Part shown: one piece after another, positions 43,643 through 52,457 of the stretch | Layout of the letters: every line of letters starts with the position of its first letter | Position numbering within the stretch: the first letter of the stretch is position 1 | Assembly (NCBI GenBank): GCA_009783265.1 | Contig: WRHM01000004.1 | Coordinates: forward strand, 1-64,000 | DNA from: Oscillospiraceae bacterium | GTDB taxonomy: Bacteria > Bacillota > Clostridia > Oscillospirales > WRJC01 | DNA length: 64,000 bases | Direction of reading: 5' to 3' | Notes under the pieces: generated by a model | What the model was told of the DNA's origin: nothing | Database searches by the model: none | Seen by the model: only the letters and a program-made list of their open reading frames with translations | Translations under genes and position numbers: made by a program

Positions 43643-45328
43643 ATGTTATTAACGGGGATTGTATTTTTCAAGTTATATACTATATCAATCAGCGATTACG
43701 CAAAAGTCATGCCCACCCTGACAAACCAATATACCCGCAAACTCGACGTGACGGAACGGCGCGGTTTTATATTTGACCGGAACGGTGAAATAATTGCCGG
43801 GTTTGACGACGTTTATAATTGTCTTATCGACCCTTCAAAAATACCGCAGTCGTATGAATTTATTAATTTAAAAACTGCCGCAGAAACAGAATCATTTGAA
43901 AAAATCACTCAAAAAATATTTGAAATGCGCGATAATCCCAATATTTCAAAAGAAGATATATCAGGTCTGATTATTCAGGGCAGGCCTTTTGTATTGCGCA
44001 TAAACAAAAATATCAGCAACGAATACATGACTTCGTTTCAGACATATAAAAGAAATCAAGTCTCAAATGCGCCCGCACTTCATATAACAGGATATATAAA
44101 TAAAGAAGGCAACGGAGTCGGAGGGATAGAAGAAACGTATAACGATTTTCTGAAAACAACAGCCTCGGCAAAAATCGAAGCTGTGTATAATTCAGACGCC
44201 CTTCAGCAAAGTTTCGGCGGTTCGCCCATAAGAATCATAGATTACGGTTATTCCAGTAAAACCGGCGTAGCTCTGACCCTCGATATAAATCTTCAGAAAA
44301 AAGCCGAAGAAATCGCGGATAAATATCTCAGCAAAGGGGCAATAATTATAGCTTCGGCGTCAACCGGCGAGATACTTGCGTGCGTGAGCCGTCCGGTTTA
44401 TTCACTCGATAATATTTCGGATTATATAGACAGCGAAAACGGCGAGTTTATTAACCGCGCGTTTTGCGCGTTTACCCCGGGGTCGGTTTTCAAGACAATA
44501 GTCGCCGCCGCCGCGCTTGAATGCGATAAAGACTATTATTTTAAAGAGTACGAATGCACTGGAATAATTGACGCAGGGGGCAAAGATTTCAGGTGCCATA
44601 AAAGAACGGGGCACGGGAATATGTCGATGTGCGAGGCGTATGCAGAAAGCTGCAACACTTATTTTATGAGCCTTGCTCTTGATATAGGCTACGAAAGAAT
44701 TTACGAAATGGCAAAAAACTTCGGGATAGGCGAAAAAAATATGTTAGACGGGCTGAGTGTGAAAACCGGAAATATCCCGGATAAAATCAACCCGCCGCCC
44801 GCGTTTATCGCAAATACGGCTATAGGGCAGGGCGAACTTCTGATAACCCCACTTGAAACGGCAAGAATTTTTTGCTGCATAGCAAACAACGGAATATTGC
44901 CTGAATTATCTATAGTTAAATCTTTTGTATTTGAAGATAAAATCTCAAGTATGTTAAATCTCAGCCCGAAAAAAGCGTTGAGCGATGATACTGTAAAATG
45001 CCTTCTTGAAATGACACAGGCATGCGTTGAATACGGCACCGGGTCAATCGCTGCCCCGGAATACGGAATCGCAGGAGGCAAGACTTCAAGCGCGGAATCC
45101 GGGCAATATACCGAAGAAAAAATATATAACGCAGATACCGGTGAAATCGCAACGCAGAGAATCCAGATAGTCCACAGTTGGTTTTCGGGATATTATCCGG
45201 CAAACGCAGTTCCGGATTATCAGCCTTATGTAATATCTGTCATAGCCGAGGGCGGAGTTACAGATAATGTGAGGTCGGCGGTAATATTCAAAGAAATCTG
45301 CGATTATCTGGGTATGAATCTGCGGTAA
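43643..45328 (+). CDS. Class B penicillin-binding protein, PBP2-like transpeptidase
   Basis: The protein has a dimerisation domain (ERRGFIFDRNGEIIAGF, about 38-54) and a transpeptidase domain: FTPGSVFKTIVAAA holds SxxK, AESCNTYF holds SxN, and AGGKTSSAESGQ stands for KTG, with S for G. It cross-links peptidoglycan outside the membrane. The first ATG (43643) lies in mid-membrane span. In-frame codons back to ATA 43589 add NIFSLDQKRIVAVYII and complete the span, and GGGAGG lies 10 nt ahead of that ATA. The true start is therefore probably the non-standard ATA. It may serve sporulation or cell wall growth. Confidence 0.88.
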   Translation: MLLTGIVFFKLYTISISDYAKVMPTLTNQYTRKLDVTERRGFIFDRNGEIIAGFDDVYNCLIDPSKIPQSYEFINLKTAAETESFEKITQKIFEMRDNPNISKEDISGLIIQGRPFVLRINKNISNEYMTSFQTYKRNQVSNAPALHITGYINKEGNGVGGIEETYNDFLKTTASAKIEAVYNSDALQQSFGGSPIRIIDYGYSSKTGVALTLDINLQKKAEEIADKYLSKGAIIIASASTGEILACVSRPVYSLDNISDYIDSENGEFINRAFCAFTPGSVFKTIVAAAALECDKDYYFKEYECTGIIDAGGKDFRCHKRTGHGNMSMCEAYAESCNTYFMSLALDIGYERIYEMAKNFGIGEKNMLDGLSVKTGNIPDKINPPPAFIANTAIGQGELLITPLETARIFCCIANNGILPELSIVKSFVFEDKISSMLNLSPKKALSDDTVKCLLEMTQACVEYGTGSIAAPEYGIAGGKTSSAESGQYTEEKIYNADTGEIATQRIQIVHSWFSGYYPANAVPDYQPYVISVIAEGGVTDNVRSAVIFKEICDYLGMNLR

Positions 45329-45420
45329 AATATATTTTTTAGTTTAGCTTTCAGCGTTGAATTTTTAAGAAGTATATGATATAATTTTAATTATAAAATA
45401 ATAAAGGAGCAGATACATAA

Positions 45421-45954
45421 ATGAATCCATGGCATGATATAAACCCCGAACGCATATCGCCCGATGATTTTCTCGCTGTAATAGAAATCTCAAAAGGGTG
45501 TAAAAACAAATATGAGCTTGACAAAGATACCGGGCTTTTGATTCTTGACAGGATATTGCACACGTCTACGCATTATCCCGCAAATTACGGCTTTATTCCC
45601 CGGACATACGGCGACGATCTTGATCCGCTCGATGTCTTGCTTATATGTTCTGAGCCTATATCCCCGATGACGCTTGTCAGATGCTATCCCATCGGGCTTA
45701 TCACTATGCTCGACGATAACAGAAACGACGATAAAATCATAGCAATATCTTATAACGACCCGACATATAACGGCTATAAAGATATATCAGAGCTTCCCGC
45801 GCATATATTTAACGAAATGCTGCACTTCTTTTCTGTCTATAAAACCCTTGAGGGCAAAGAAACCGTGCCAAAAGAAATATTTTCCAGAAATCAAGCCGCC
45901 GAAGTTATCATGGCGGGAATTGAAAAATACACAGAAGTTTTTTGTAAATCGTGA
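45421..45954 (+). CDS. ppa: Inorganic pyrophosphatase (family I)
   Basis: The 177-residue cytosolic enzyme splits pyrophosphate to phosphate. YPANYGFIPRTYGDDLDPLDVLL contains the family I signature D-x-D-P-x-D with metal-binding Asp residues. AAAGGAG precedes the ATG. It stands alone, with a hairpin after it. Confidence 0.95.
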   Translation: MNPWHDINPERISPDDFLAVIEISKGCKNKYELDKDTGLLILDRILHTSTHYPANYGFIPRTYGDDLDPLDVLLICSEPISPMTLVRCYPIGLITMLDDNRNDDKIIAISYNDPTYNGYKDISELPAHIFNEMLHFFSVYKTLEGKETVPKEIFSRNQAAEVIMAGIEKYTEVFCKS

Positions 45955-45966
45955 AAATAAAATCAT

Positions 45967-45993
45967 AAGGGCAGATATATTAAGATCTGCCCC
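45967..45993. repeat. GGGCAGAT hairpin, possible bidirectional terminator
   Basis: AGGGCAGAT and ATCTGCCCCT form an 8-bp perfect stem in the gap between two convergent genes. It is similar in form to Family B. There is no strong T-run. Confidence 0.5.
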
Positions 45994-46007
45994 TGAAAAT
46001 ATTTATG

Positions 46008-46175
46008 CTATTTTTTATTTTCCTCGATAAATTCTTTTGCCACTATAACGCCTTCTTCAGATGGGATCGTAGTTCCGTTCTTAGGGTTTTTCTTTCCACC
46101 GGCGAGCGCAAAAGTTTCAAATGCGCCTGTCTCTTTTGATTTTTTCTTTCCTGTTTTATTTTTTTTATCTTGCAT
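46008..46175 (-). CDS. Small basic protein, DUF3787-like
   Basis: The 55-residue Lys-rich protein ends IPSEEGVIVAKEFIEENKK, which resembles the ending of DUF3787 proteins, reported as small spore-surface proteins in clostridia. The match is by eye and covers only the last 20 residues. ATG 46175 has AAAGG upstream and is preferred over the more distant 46202. Nothing in the neighbourhood confirms a spore role. Confidence 0.45.
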   Translation of the reverse strand: MQDKKNKTGKKKSKETGAFETFALAGGKKNPKNGTTIPSEEGVIVAKEFIEENKK

Positions 46176-46262
46176 AGCGCAACCTTTCCGATTTGATAAC
46201 AATATAAATATATATAAATTTATAAAATCACTTGAAAATATTATTTGCGTTACGCAAAATAT

Positions 46263-47189
46263 TTATACCTGCGATTCTATTATATCGGCGGCTTCTTTTG
46301 TGTGAAGAATATCAGTAGGAAACGCGTATTTTTTTAATTTATCATTGCTTTTTTGTTCTTCGTTAAGCATATACATAAGTTCAGTGACCTGCGGTACATC
46401 GAGTCCCGCTTTTTTTATTTTGTCAAACTGGGAAAAAATATATTTCGGCGTCCCGTCCAGATATATTTCGCCTTTGTTTAAAACTATCACCCTATCTGCC
46501 ATTACCGCTTCGTTCATATAATGCGTGATTAATATAACCGTCATATTTTTTTCTGTATTCAGGCGTTTTACAGTATTCAGGACTTCTTTTCGCCCCGCAG
46601 GATCAAGCATAGCCGTAGATTCGTCCAGTATAATTATTTTTGGCGAAAGCGCGATGACCCCGGCGATCGCAATTCTCTGTTTTTGCCCCCCTGAAAGTTT
46701 ATGCGGCGCGTGAAGTTTATATTCAGACATACCGACAGTCTCAAGAGCCTCGTCAACGCGCTTTCTTATTTCAGGCGGCTCAACGCCGAGATTTTCCGGC
46801 CCGAACGCGACGTCTTCTTCAACGATAGCCGCGACAAGCTGGTTATCCGGATTCTGGAAAACCATGCCGACGATACGCCGTACTTCTGTCACGTTATCTT
46901 CGGCCGAAGTATCCAGATTATTTATATATATTTTGCCCTCAGTCGGGGACAGAATCATATTCATGAGTTTTGCGAGCGTTGATTTTCCTGAGCCGTTATG
47001 CCCGAGAATTACAGTAAAAGAGCCTTCGGTTATATCTAAATTTATATTTTTCAGAACATATTCCGGGTCAGGATATACCGGAAAACAACCGCCGTCTTTG
47101 TACGCGTTCGCAGAATCAGCGGCTATATACCGGTAAGTAAAATAAAGATTTTCTATGTGAATTAATTGCCGTATAGTTTCTGTGTTCAT
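46263..47189 (-). CDS. ecfA1: Energy-coupling factor transporter ATPase, EcfA1-type
   Basis: The 308-residue ABC ATPase has Walker [19 protein letters not shown]-loop [22 protein letters not shown] (typical of ECF ATPases), signature [15 protein letters not shown], Walker [14 protein letters not shown]. It energises vitamin or metal uptake with EcfA2, EcfT and an S component. None of these partners is in the window, so it is an orphan here. It starts 7 bp after proB ends. Confidence 0.9.
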   Translation of the reverse strand: MNTETIRQLIHIENLYFTYRYIAADSANAYKDGGCFPVYPDPEYVLKNINLDITEGSFTVILGHNGSGKSTLAKLMNMILSPTEGKIYINNLDTSAEDNVTEVRRIVGMVFQNPDNQLVAAIVEEDVAFGPENLGVEPPEIRKRVDEALETVGMSEYKLHAPHKLSGGQKQRIAIAGVIALSPKIIILDESTAMLDPAGRKEVLNTVKRLNTEKNMTVILITHYMNEAVMADRVIVLNKGEIYLDGTPKYIFSQFDKIKKAGLDVPQVTELMYMLNEEQKSNDKLKKYAFPTDILHTKEAADIIESQV

Positions 47190-47195
47190 ATATTT

Positions 47196-48029
47196 TTATT
47201 TTTCTCCGTTGCCTATATAAGTCCCGGCGATTTTCCCGTCTAATATATCATATAAAATTTCGGGGTTTTTCCCGTTGGCTATAATCATCGGCGTTTTTTC
47301 TTCGGCAATCATCTGAGCCGCCTGTAGCTTTGTCACAAATCCCCCTGTTCCCCTTAAGCCTGCGCCGCCGGCGTATGATAAAATTTCGGGGGTCAGTTCT
47401 TCTACTATGTGAATAAGTTTCGCTTCTTTGTATTTTGACGGGTTTTTGTCATACAGTCCGTCCCTGTCCGATAAATTTATCAGCAAATCAGCTTTGCATA
47501 ATTTTGAAACGTACGCCGCTAATATATCATTGCCGGAAAATTTTAATTCGTCGCTTGACACAGGGTCGTTTTCGTTGACAATAATTACGCAGCCTAATTT
47601 AATTAAGACAGACAAAGTTTCCTCGGCGTTTTTTCTTCTTATGTCGTTGTCGATAACGTCGCGGGTGAGGAGCATCTGCGCGATTTTTATGCCGAACGAA
47701 GAAAAAAAACGGTCGTATATAGTCATGAGTTCAGCCTGACCCACGGCGGCCGCGGCTTTTTTGTCTTCTATTTTTAAGAGCTCTATAGCAGGGGTTTTGA
47801 TTCCGAGTTTCGCCATACCCGCGCTGACCGCACCGGAACTTACAAGAATAATCTCTTTTCCCATATTTGAAAAATCAGATATTGTCTTGACTAAGCTCTC
47901 TATTCGTTTAAGATTTAATTTACCGGTGGCGTGCGTTAAAGTCGCCGAGCCTATTTTTATGACGATCCTTTTTGATTTTTTTATTTCGCTGACATATATA
48001 TATCCGTCTGTTTTATTTATTTTATCCAC
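47196..48029 (-). CDS. proB: Glutamate 5-kinase
   Basis: The 277-residue amino acid kinase phosphorylates glutamate as the first step of proline synthesis. RIVIKIGSATLTH is the nucleotide loop, LVSSGAVSAGMAKLG and VNENDPVSSDEL follow, and GTGGFVTKLQAAQM closes the active site. The C-terminal PUA domain of longer ProB is absent, which is common. The start is a GTG at 48029 with GGGGAG ahead, giving an extra 20-residue N-terminus. proA lies 2.5 kb away on the other strand. Confidence 0.93.
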   Translation of the reverse strand: MDKINKTDGYIYVSEIKKSKRIVIKIGSATLTHATGKLNLKRIESLVKTISDFSNMGKEIILVSSGAVSAGMAKLGIKTPAIELLKIEDKKAAAAVGQAELMTIYDRFFSSFGIKIAQMLLTRDVIDNDIRRKNAEETLSVLIKLGCVIIVNENDPVSSDELKFSGNDILAAYVSKLCKADLLINLSDRDGLYDKNPSKYKEAKLIHIVEELTPEILSYAGGAGLRGTGGFVTKLQAAQMIAEEKTPMIIANGKNPEILYDILDGKIAGTYIGNGEK

Positions 48030-48290
48030 TTTTTAAACTCCCCGGTTTTTATTTTTACGCATTATTTTAAATATTTTTAAATATTTTTGATTATTTTTTG
48101 ATATTTGGTAAAATTTTTTCAAAAAAGTCTTTATTAAATTAAATAAATATATTATAATATATTATATACGACTTAGATATTAAATAGTTTAAGAAAATAT
48201 TAACACTTTTATTTAATTTAACTGAAAAATAAAATACTCCAAACCCGAGAATCCTAATAGAACCAAAAACAGAAAGGAACGATTAGATAA

Positions 48291-48683
48291 ATGAAAAATA
48301 AAATCACAGTCGAACTTTGCGACAAAGAATATTCTCTCTTATGGGACGAAACCGAAGATTATGTAAAATCGCTCGCGTCTGACATAAATAAAATGATTGA
48401 CAATATGGCGTATAATAATCTGCGTATTTCAAAAGCTGACGCCGCCGTTTTAACCTGCCTTGATTTATGCGATAAAAACAAAAAACTTATTGACGACAAC
48501 GACAATATGAGAAGGCAGATTATGATGCACGTCGATGAAATAGCGATGCTCAATAAAAAACTCGCGGCGTTTGAACGCCAGAAATCGTCAAAAGGCCTTA
48601 AAAATCTGGGCGCGGACGAAGAAAATGACATAAATGAAGACGGATTTGAAAATATAGCCCAAAACCAACAGCCGAATGCGTAA
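48291..48683 (+). CDS. zapA: Cell division protein ZapA
   Basis: The 130-residue protein has the ZapA fold: NKITVELCDKEYSLL, then the helix DYVKSLASDINKMID and a long coiled coil (about 60-105). It bundles FtsZ at the division site. It ends in ATGCGTAA, so its stop overlaps the start of the U32 gene by 8 bp (translational coupling), a pairing usual in Clostridia. Confidence 0.9.
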   Translation: MKNKITVELCDKEYSLLWDETEDYVKSLASDINKMIDNMAYNNLRISKADAAVLTCLDLCDKNKKLIDDNDNMRRQIMMHVDEIAMLNKKLAAFERQKSSKGLKNLGADEENDINEDGFENIAQNQQPNA

Positions 48684-50574
48684 AATTCCTGAGCTTTTAG
48701 CTCCCGCCGGGTCGCTTGACTCTGTTTACGCCGCGATTAATGGCGGGGCCGACGCCGTATATTTCGGCGGCAGGACTGCGAACGCGCGAAATTCGGCAAA
48801 AAATTTCAGCGACGAAGAAATTTCTTACGCTGTAAATCTATTGCATGACAATAACAAATTCGCGTATATAACCCTTAATATTTTGCATACTGACAGGGAA
48901 TTATCCGATGTTTTGAAATTCGCGGAGCATTGTTATATAAACAGTGCCGACGCTTTTATAATTCAGGATATTGGTCTTTCACAGATTATCAGAAAATATT
49001 TTCCGGATATAAAATTACACGCAAGCACTCAAATGGCGGGGCATAATTTATATTCTGCCCAAAAATTCTCTGAATTAGGATTTACGCGCATGGTCATCGC
49101 GCGCGAATTAGATTATGATAACCTGAAATATTTAACAGATAATTCCCCGAATAATTTCGAGATCGAAATGTTTATACACGGGGCGTTATGTTCGTCTCAC
49201 AGCGGGAGATGTTTCATGAGTTTCGCGCTTGGCAGTACGAGAAGCGCGAACCGGGGAATGTGCGCCCAGCCCTGCCGTCTGAAATATAACAATAAATACC
49301 TGCTGAGTTTAAAAGATTTATGCCTTGCGGGTCATATCAAAGAGATTATAGAGTTATTCCCCGCGAGTTTAAAAATCGAGGGGCGCATGAAACCGCCTGA
49401 ATATGTGTATAACGTGTGTAAAATTTACAGGTCATGTCTCGATGAGAACCGAAACGCGGCAAAACAGGAGATTGATTTTCTTGCGAAGATATTTTCCCGT
49501 CAGGGGTTTACCGGCGGTTACTTCACGAAAGATCCTGGAATCAGTATGTATGGGGTGAGGACTGAAGAAAATAAACGGGAATCTCAGAACTATATAAGCC
49601 CCCTTCTGAGAAAAGGGTGGCACGAAGTGTCAAGGGTTGTCGTTCGTCTCCCAGTACAAAATCAGATTCCGCAACCCCCGCCGCCTGCGGACGGCACCCC
49701 CTTCTGTGAAGGGGGCTTTGGGAATAGTGGGAAAAGTCCACACAAAAATATAAAAATAAACCCGAAGTTATGCTTGATTTTTAATTCGCCGGAGCAATTC
49801 GCGCAAATTGCCGAATATCTCAAAACAGACGAAATTTTAAATAAAATATACAAAATTTTTTTGCCTCTTGAAATTTGTGAAAATAAAAAAATCCCGCGCG
49901 AATTTGATAAAATAATTGGGGTAAAACTGCCTTATGTTATATTTGACAGCGAGAGAGAGCAAATTATAAACGCTGCTAAAAACTCGGGTGTAAATTTTGT
50001 TCTTATCGACAATGCCGGGCATATAGATATTGCGAAAAATATAAATCCCGAATTTGAGTTGTTCGGCAATTTCGGGCTGAATATCGCGAATTCTTACTCG
50101 CTTGACGAATATAAAAAGATGGGATTTAAAAATATAATTTTGTCGCCTGAATTAAATTTCGCGCAAATCAGGGACATAAACAAGACGATAAATTGCGGGA
50201 TTATTGCATACGGCAGAACGCATGTCATGATTTCTGAGAATTGTATAATCAAAAATTCAGGCATGTGTAAAGCAAATATACTTGACAGTTATAAATTTTG
50301 CGGATTAAAAAACAATTTTTATTTAACTGATAAAACCGGCGCGAAATTTTTAGTTGGCAGAGACGGGAATTTCGGGCATAGAAATATAATATATAATAGC
50401 GTGCCTGTATATCTTGCGGATAAAAAAGATTTATATAAAAATCTGGGATTGTTTTTTATATGTCTGAATTTTACGGACGAAAATCCCGGGCAAATTAAAA
50501 AAATAATTTTTGATTACGCATTGAATAAAGAGAATATTAATCCTCCCGAAAAATTCACGAGAGGATATAGATAA
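48676..50574 (+). CDS. U32 family peptidase (RlhA-like)
   Basis: The 632-residue protein has the U32 domain: PELLAPAGSLDSVYAAINGGADAVY at the N-terminus, then FIHGALCSSHSGRCFMS and ANRGMCAQPCR with four conserved Cys, probably for an iron-sulfur cluster. Family members such as RlhA and TrhP hydroxylate rRNA or tRNA rather than cut proteins. A 40-50 residue stretch (about 307-355) made by a Family A pair interrupts the protein; the frame is open. It couples to zapA upstream and proA 19 bp downstream. Confidence 0.9.
   Translation: MRKIPELLAPAGSLDSVYAAINGGADAVYFGGRTANARNSAKNFSDEEISYAVNLLHDNNKFAYITLNILHTDRELSDVLKFAEHCYINSADAFIIQDIGLSQIIRKYFPDIKLHASTQMAGHNLYSAQKFSELGFTRMVIARELDYDNLKYLTDNSPNNFEIEMFIHGALCSSHSGRCFMSFALGSTRSANRGMCAQPCRLKYNNKYLLSLKDLCLAGHIKEIIELFPASLKIEGRMKPPEYVYNVCKIYRSCLDENRNAAKQEIDFLAKIFSRQGFTGGYFTKDPGISMYGVRTEENKRESQNYISPLLRKGWHEVSRVVVRLPVQNQIPQPPPPADGTPFCEGGFGNSGKSPHKNIKINPKLCLIFNSPEQFAQIAEYLKTDEILNKIYKIFLPLEICENKKIPREFDKIIGVKLPYVIFDSEREQIINAAKNSGVNFVLIDNAGHIDIAKNINPEFELFGNFGLNIANSYSLDEYKKMGFKNIILSPELNFAQIRDINKTINCGIIAYGRTHVMISENCIIKNSGMCKANILDSYKFCGLKNNFYLTDKTGAKFLVGRDGNFGHRNIIYNSVPVYLADKKDLYKNLGLFFICLNFTDENPGQIKKIIFDYALNKENINPPEKFTRGYR
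49596..49723. repeat. Family A head-to-head pair inside the U32 gene
   Basis: A reversed module (AGCCCCCTTCTGAGAAAAGGG, then GTGGCACGAAGTGTC) and a forward module (CCGCCGCCTGCGGACGGCACC, then CCCTTCTGTGAAGGG and GGCTTTGGG). It encodes PPPPADGTPF and RKGWHEVSR. Confidence 0.8.
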
Positions 50575-50592
50575 AATCAAAGGAGAAATTTC

Positions 50593-51852
50593 ATGGATAT
50601 TATAAATTTAGAAGAATATATCGTAAATCTATGCGATAAGGCAAGAATTGCGTCGTATAATCTGGCGCAATCGTCGCTGACTGAACGCAATAATATTTTG
50701 CGAATATTGTCAGAAAAATTGCAGGAACCTGAAAATATAAATAAAATAATTGAGAATAATGCGAAAGACATGGAATACGCGAAAGGCAAAATCAGCGAGG
50801 TTATGCTCGACCGTTTGATGCTTAACGAAAAAAGAATAAAAGATATTGCAGGAGCTTTAATTAAAATGATAGCCCTGTCTGACCCTTTAAATAAAGGCGA
50901 TAACTGGATTCAGCCGAGCGGTTTGTCAATCAGAAGAATAAAAGTGCCGTTGGGAGTCGTAGGCATGATTTATGAATCGCGCCCTAACGTCACGGTTGAC
51001 GCGGCGGCTTTGTGTATAAAATCCGGAAATTCCGTGGTTTTAAGAGGCGGCAAAGAGGCTATAAATTCAAATCTTATACTTGCTGATATTATAAGGCAGT
51101 CGATAAAGTCCGCGGGATTTGACGAAAACTGCGTGCAGGTTATAGAAGATATAACCCGCGAGAGCGCGAATATTTTGATGAGACAGCACGGTAAAATTGA
51201 TGTCTTAATCCCCAGAGGCAACGCGCCGCTGATAAATAACGTCAGGGAAAATTCAAGGATTCCGGTAATCGAGACAGGCGTTGGAAACTGCCATATCTAT
51301 GTGGATTATAACGCTGATTTTGACGCCGCCGCAAATATAATCGTGCGCTCTAAATTCAGAGCGTCTGTATGCAACGCAGTTGAAACTGTGCTTGTGTCTG
51401 AAAAAATATATAAAGATTTTTTGCCGGTCATGAAAAAAAGATTGAACGAGTTAAATACGGAAATCAGAGGGTGCGAAAAAACTCTTGAGATTTTAAAAGA
51501 CGCAACCCCCGCAACCGACGAAGATTATTACGCAGAATATCTCGATTTTATTGTTGCCGTGAAAGTTGTCAAAGACGTTGCCGAAGCAATCGCGCATATT
51601 AACAAGCATAATACAAAACACAGCGACGCAATAATCACTAACGATATGAAAAACGCGAAAGAATTTCAGGAAAAAGTTGACGCTGTCGCGGTTTACGTGA
51701 ATGTCTCGACGAGATATACAGACGGTGAGGAATTTGGGTTCGGGGCTGAGATAGGCATATCAACGTCAAAACTTCACGCGAGAGGTCCGGTCGGATTAAA
51801 TGAACTCACTACTGTGAAATATTTGATCGACGGGGATAATTTGGTGAGATAA
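50593..51852 (+). CDS. proA: Glutamate-5-semialdehyde dehydrogenase (gamma-glutamyl phosphate reductase)
   Basis: The 419-residue enzyme reduces gamma-glutamyl phosphate with NADPH. VPLGVVGMIYESRPNVTVDAAALC, GNSVVLRGGKEA and SKFRASVCNAVETVL (active-site Cys) are all ProA blocks; EEFGFGAEIGISTSKLHARGPVGL closes. It lies 2.5 kb from proB on the opposite strand, so the pair is not one operon here. Confidence 0.95.
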   Translation: MDIINLEEYIVNLCDKARIASYNLAQSSLTERNNILRILSEKLQEPENINKIIENNAKDMEYAKGKISEVMLDRLMLNEKRIKDIAGALIKMIALSDPLNKGDNWIQPSGLSIRRIKVPLGVVGMIYESRPNVTVDAAALCIKSGNSVVLRGGKEAINSNLILADIIRQSIKSAGFDENCVQVIEDITRESANILMRQHGKIDVLIPRGNAPLINNVRENSRIPVIETGVGNCHIYVDYNADFDAAANIIVRSKFRASVCNAVETVLVSEKIYKDFLPVMKKRLNELNTEIRGCEKTLEILKDATPATDEDYYAEYLDFIVAVKVVKDVAEAIAHINKHNTKHSDAIITNDMKNAKEFQEKVDAVAVYVNVSTRYTDGEEFGFGAEIGISTSKLHARGPVGLNELTTVKYLIDGDNLVR

Positions 51853-51853
51853 T

Positions 51854-51940
51854 TTGTAGGGCGCGGCGACCCCGACGCGCCGCGAATATGATTTACATTG
51901 ATTTTATCGGCGGCGCGTCAGGGTCGCTGCGCCCTACATA
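51854..51940. repeat. Family B long copy (about 87 bp) between proA and flavodoxin
   Basis: Arms GTAGGGCGCGGCGACCCCGACG and its near reverse complement flank a centre ATTTACATTGATTTTATCGG. The centre is shared with the copy at 61.95 kb (ATTTACGTTGGTTTTATATCGG), so the long form is a distinct mobile unit, MITE-like in shape. Confidence 0.8.
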
Positions 51941-51980
51941 ACAAAAATTTATTAAATCTAAAATATAGAGGTGTAAATTA

Positions 51981-52436
51981 ATGAAAGAACTTGTATTGTT
52001 TTATTCTTATTCTGGGAATACAAAAAGAGCCGCGGAAAAATTCGCTCAGGAAAATAATCTTGATATTTGCGAAGTTGCCGATAAAAAGAAAAAGCCTAAT
52101 AAATTTTATGCTTTTGTAGTCGGCTGCTTTAAATCTATGAAAGGCAGCGCGGTGAAAATTCAGCCGCTCACTGTCAAATTTGAAGATTATGATATAATAA
52201 ATATTTTTGCGCCGATATGGGCAAGTCATATCGCTCCGGCGATGAACGGGGCGATAAAATTAATTCCGGCAGGAACAAAAATAAAATTGTTTATGGTTTC
52301 GGCAGGCGGAGAAAGCGCGAAAGATAATATATCTAAACGTATCGAGGGTCTGGGGTTAGAAATTGCGGGATATGAAAATATCATAGATACAACGGGGTTG
52401 AAACTCAAAAAAAATAATAAAGATAAAAATATATAA
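51981..52436 (+). CDS. Flavodoxin-family protein
   Basis: The 151-residue protein has LVLFYSYSGNTKRAAEKFA near the N-terminus, the phosphate loop of flavodoxins (S/T-x-T/N-G-N-T type), and then INIFAPIWASHIAPAMNGAI with the flavin-edge W. It should bind FMN and carry electrons. It lies downstream of proA and directly before the glycosidase-like gene. Confidence 0.87.
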   Translation: MKELVLFYSYSGNTKRAAEKFAQENNLDICEVADKKKKPNKFYAFVVGCFKSMKGSAVKIQPLTVKFEDYDIINIFAPIWASHIAPAMNGAIKLIPAGTKIKLFMVSAGGESAKDNISKRIEGLGLEIAGYENIIDTTGLKLKKNNKDKNI

Positions 52437-52457
52437 ATTATACGGAGGAATATAATC

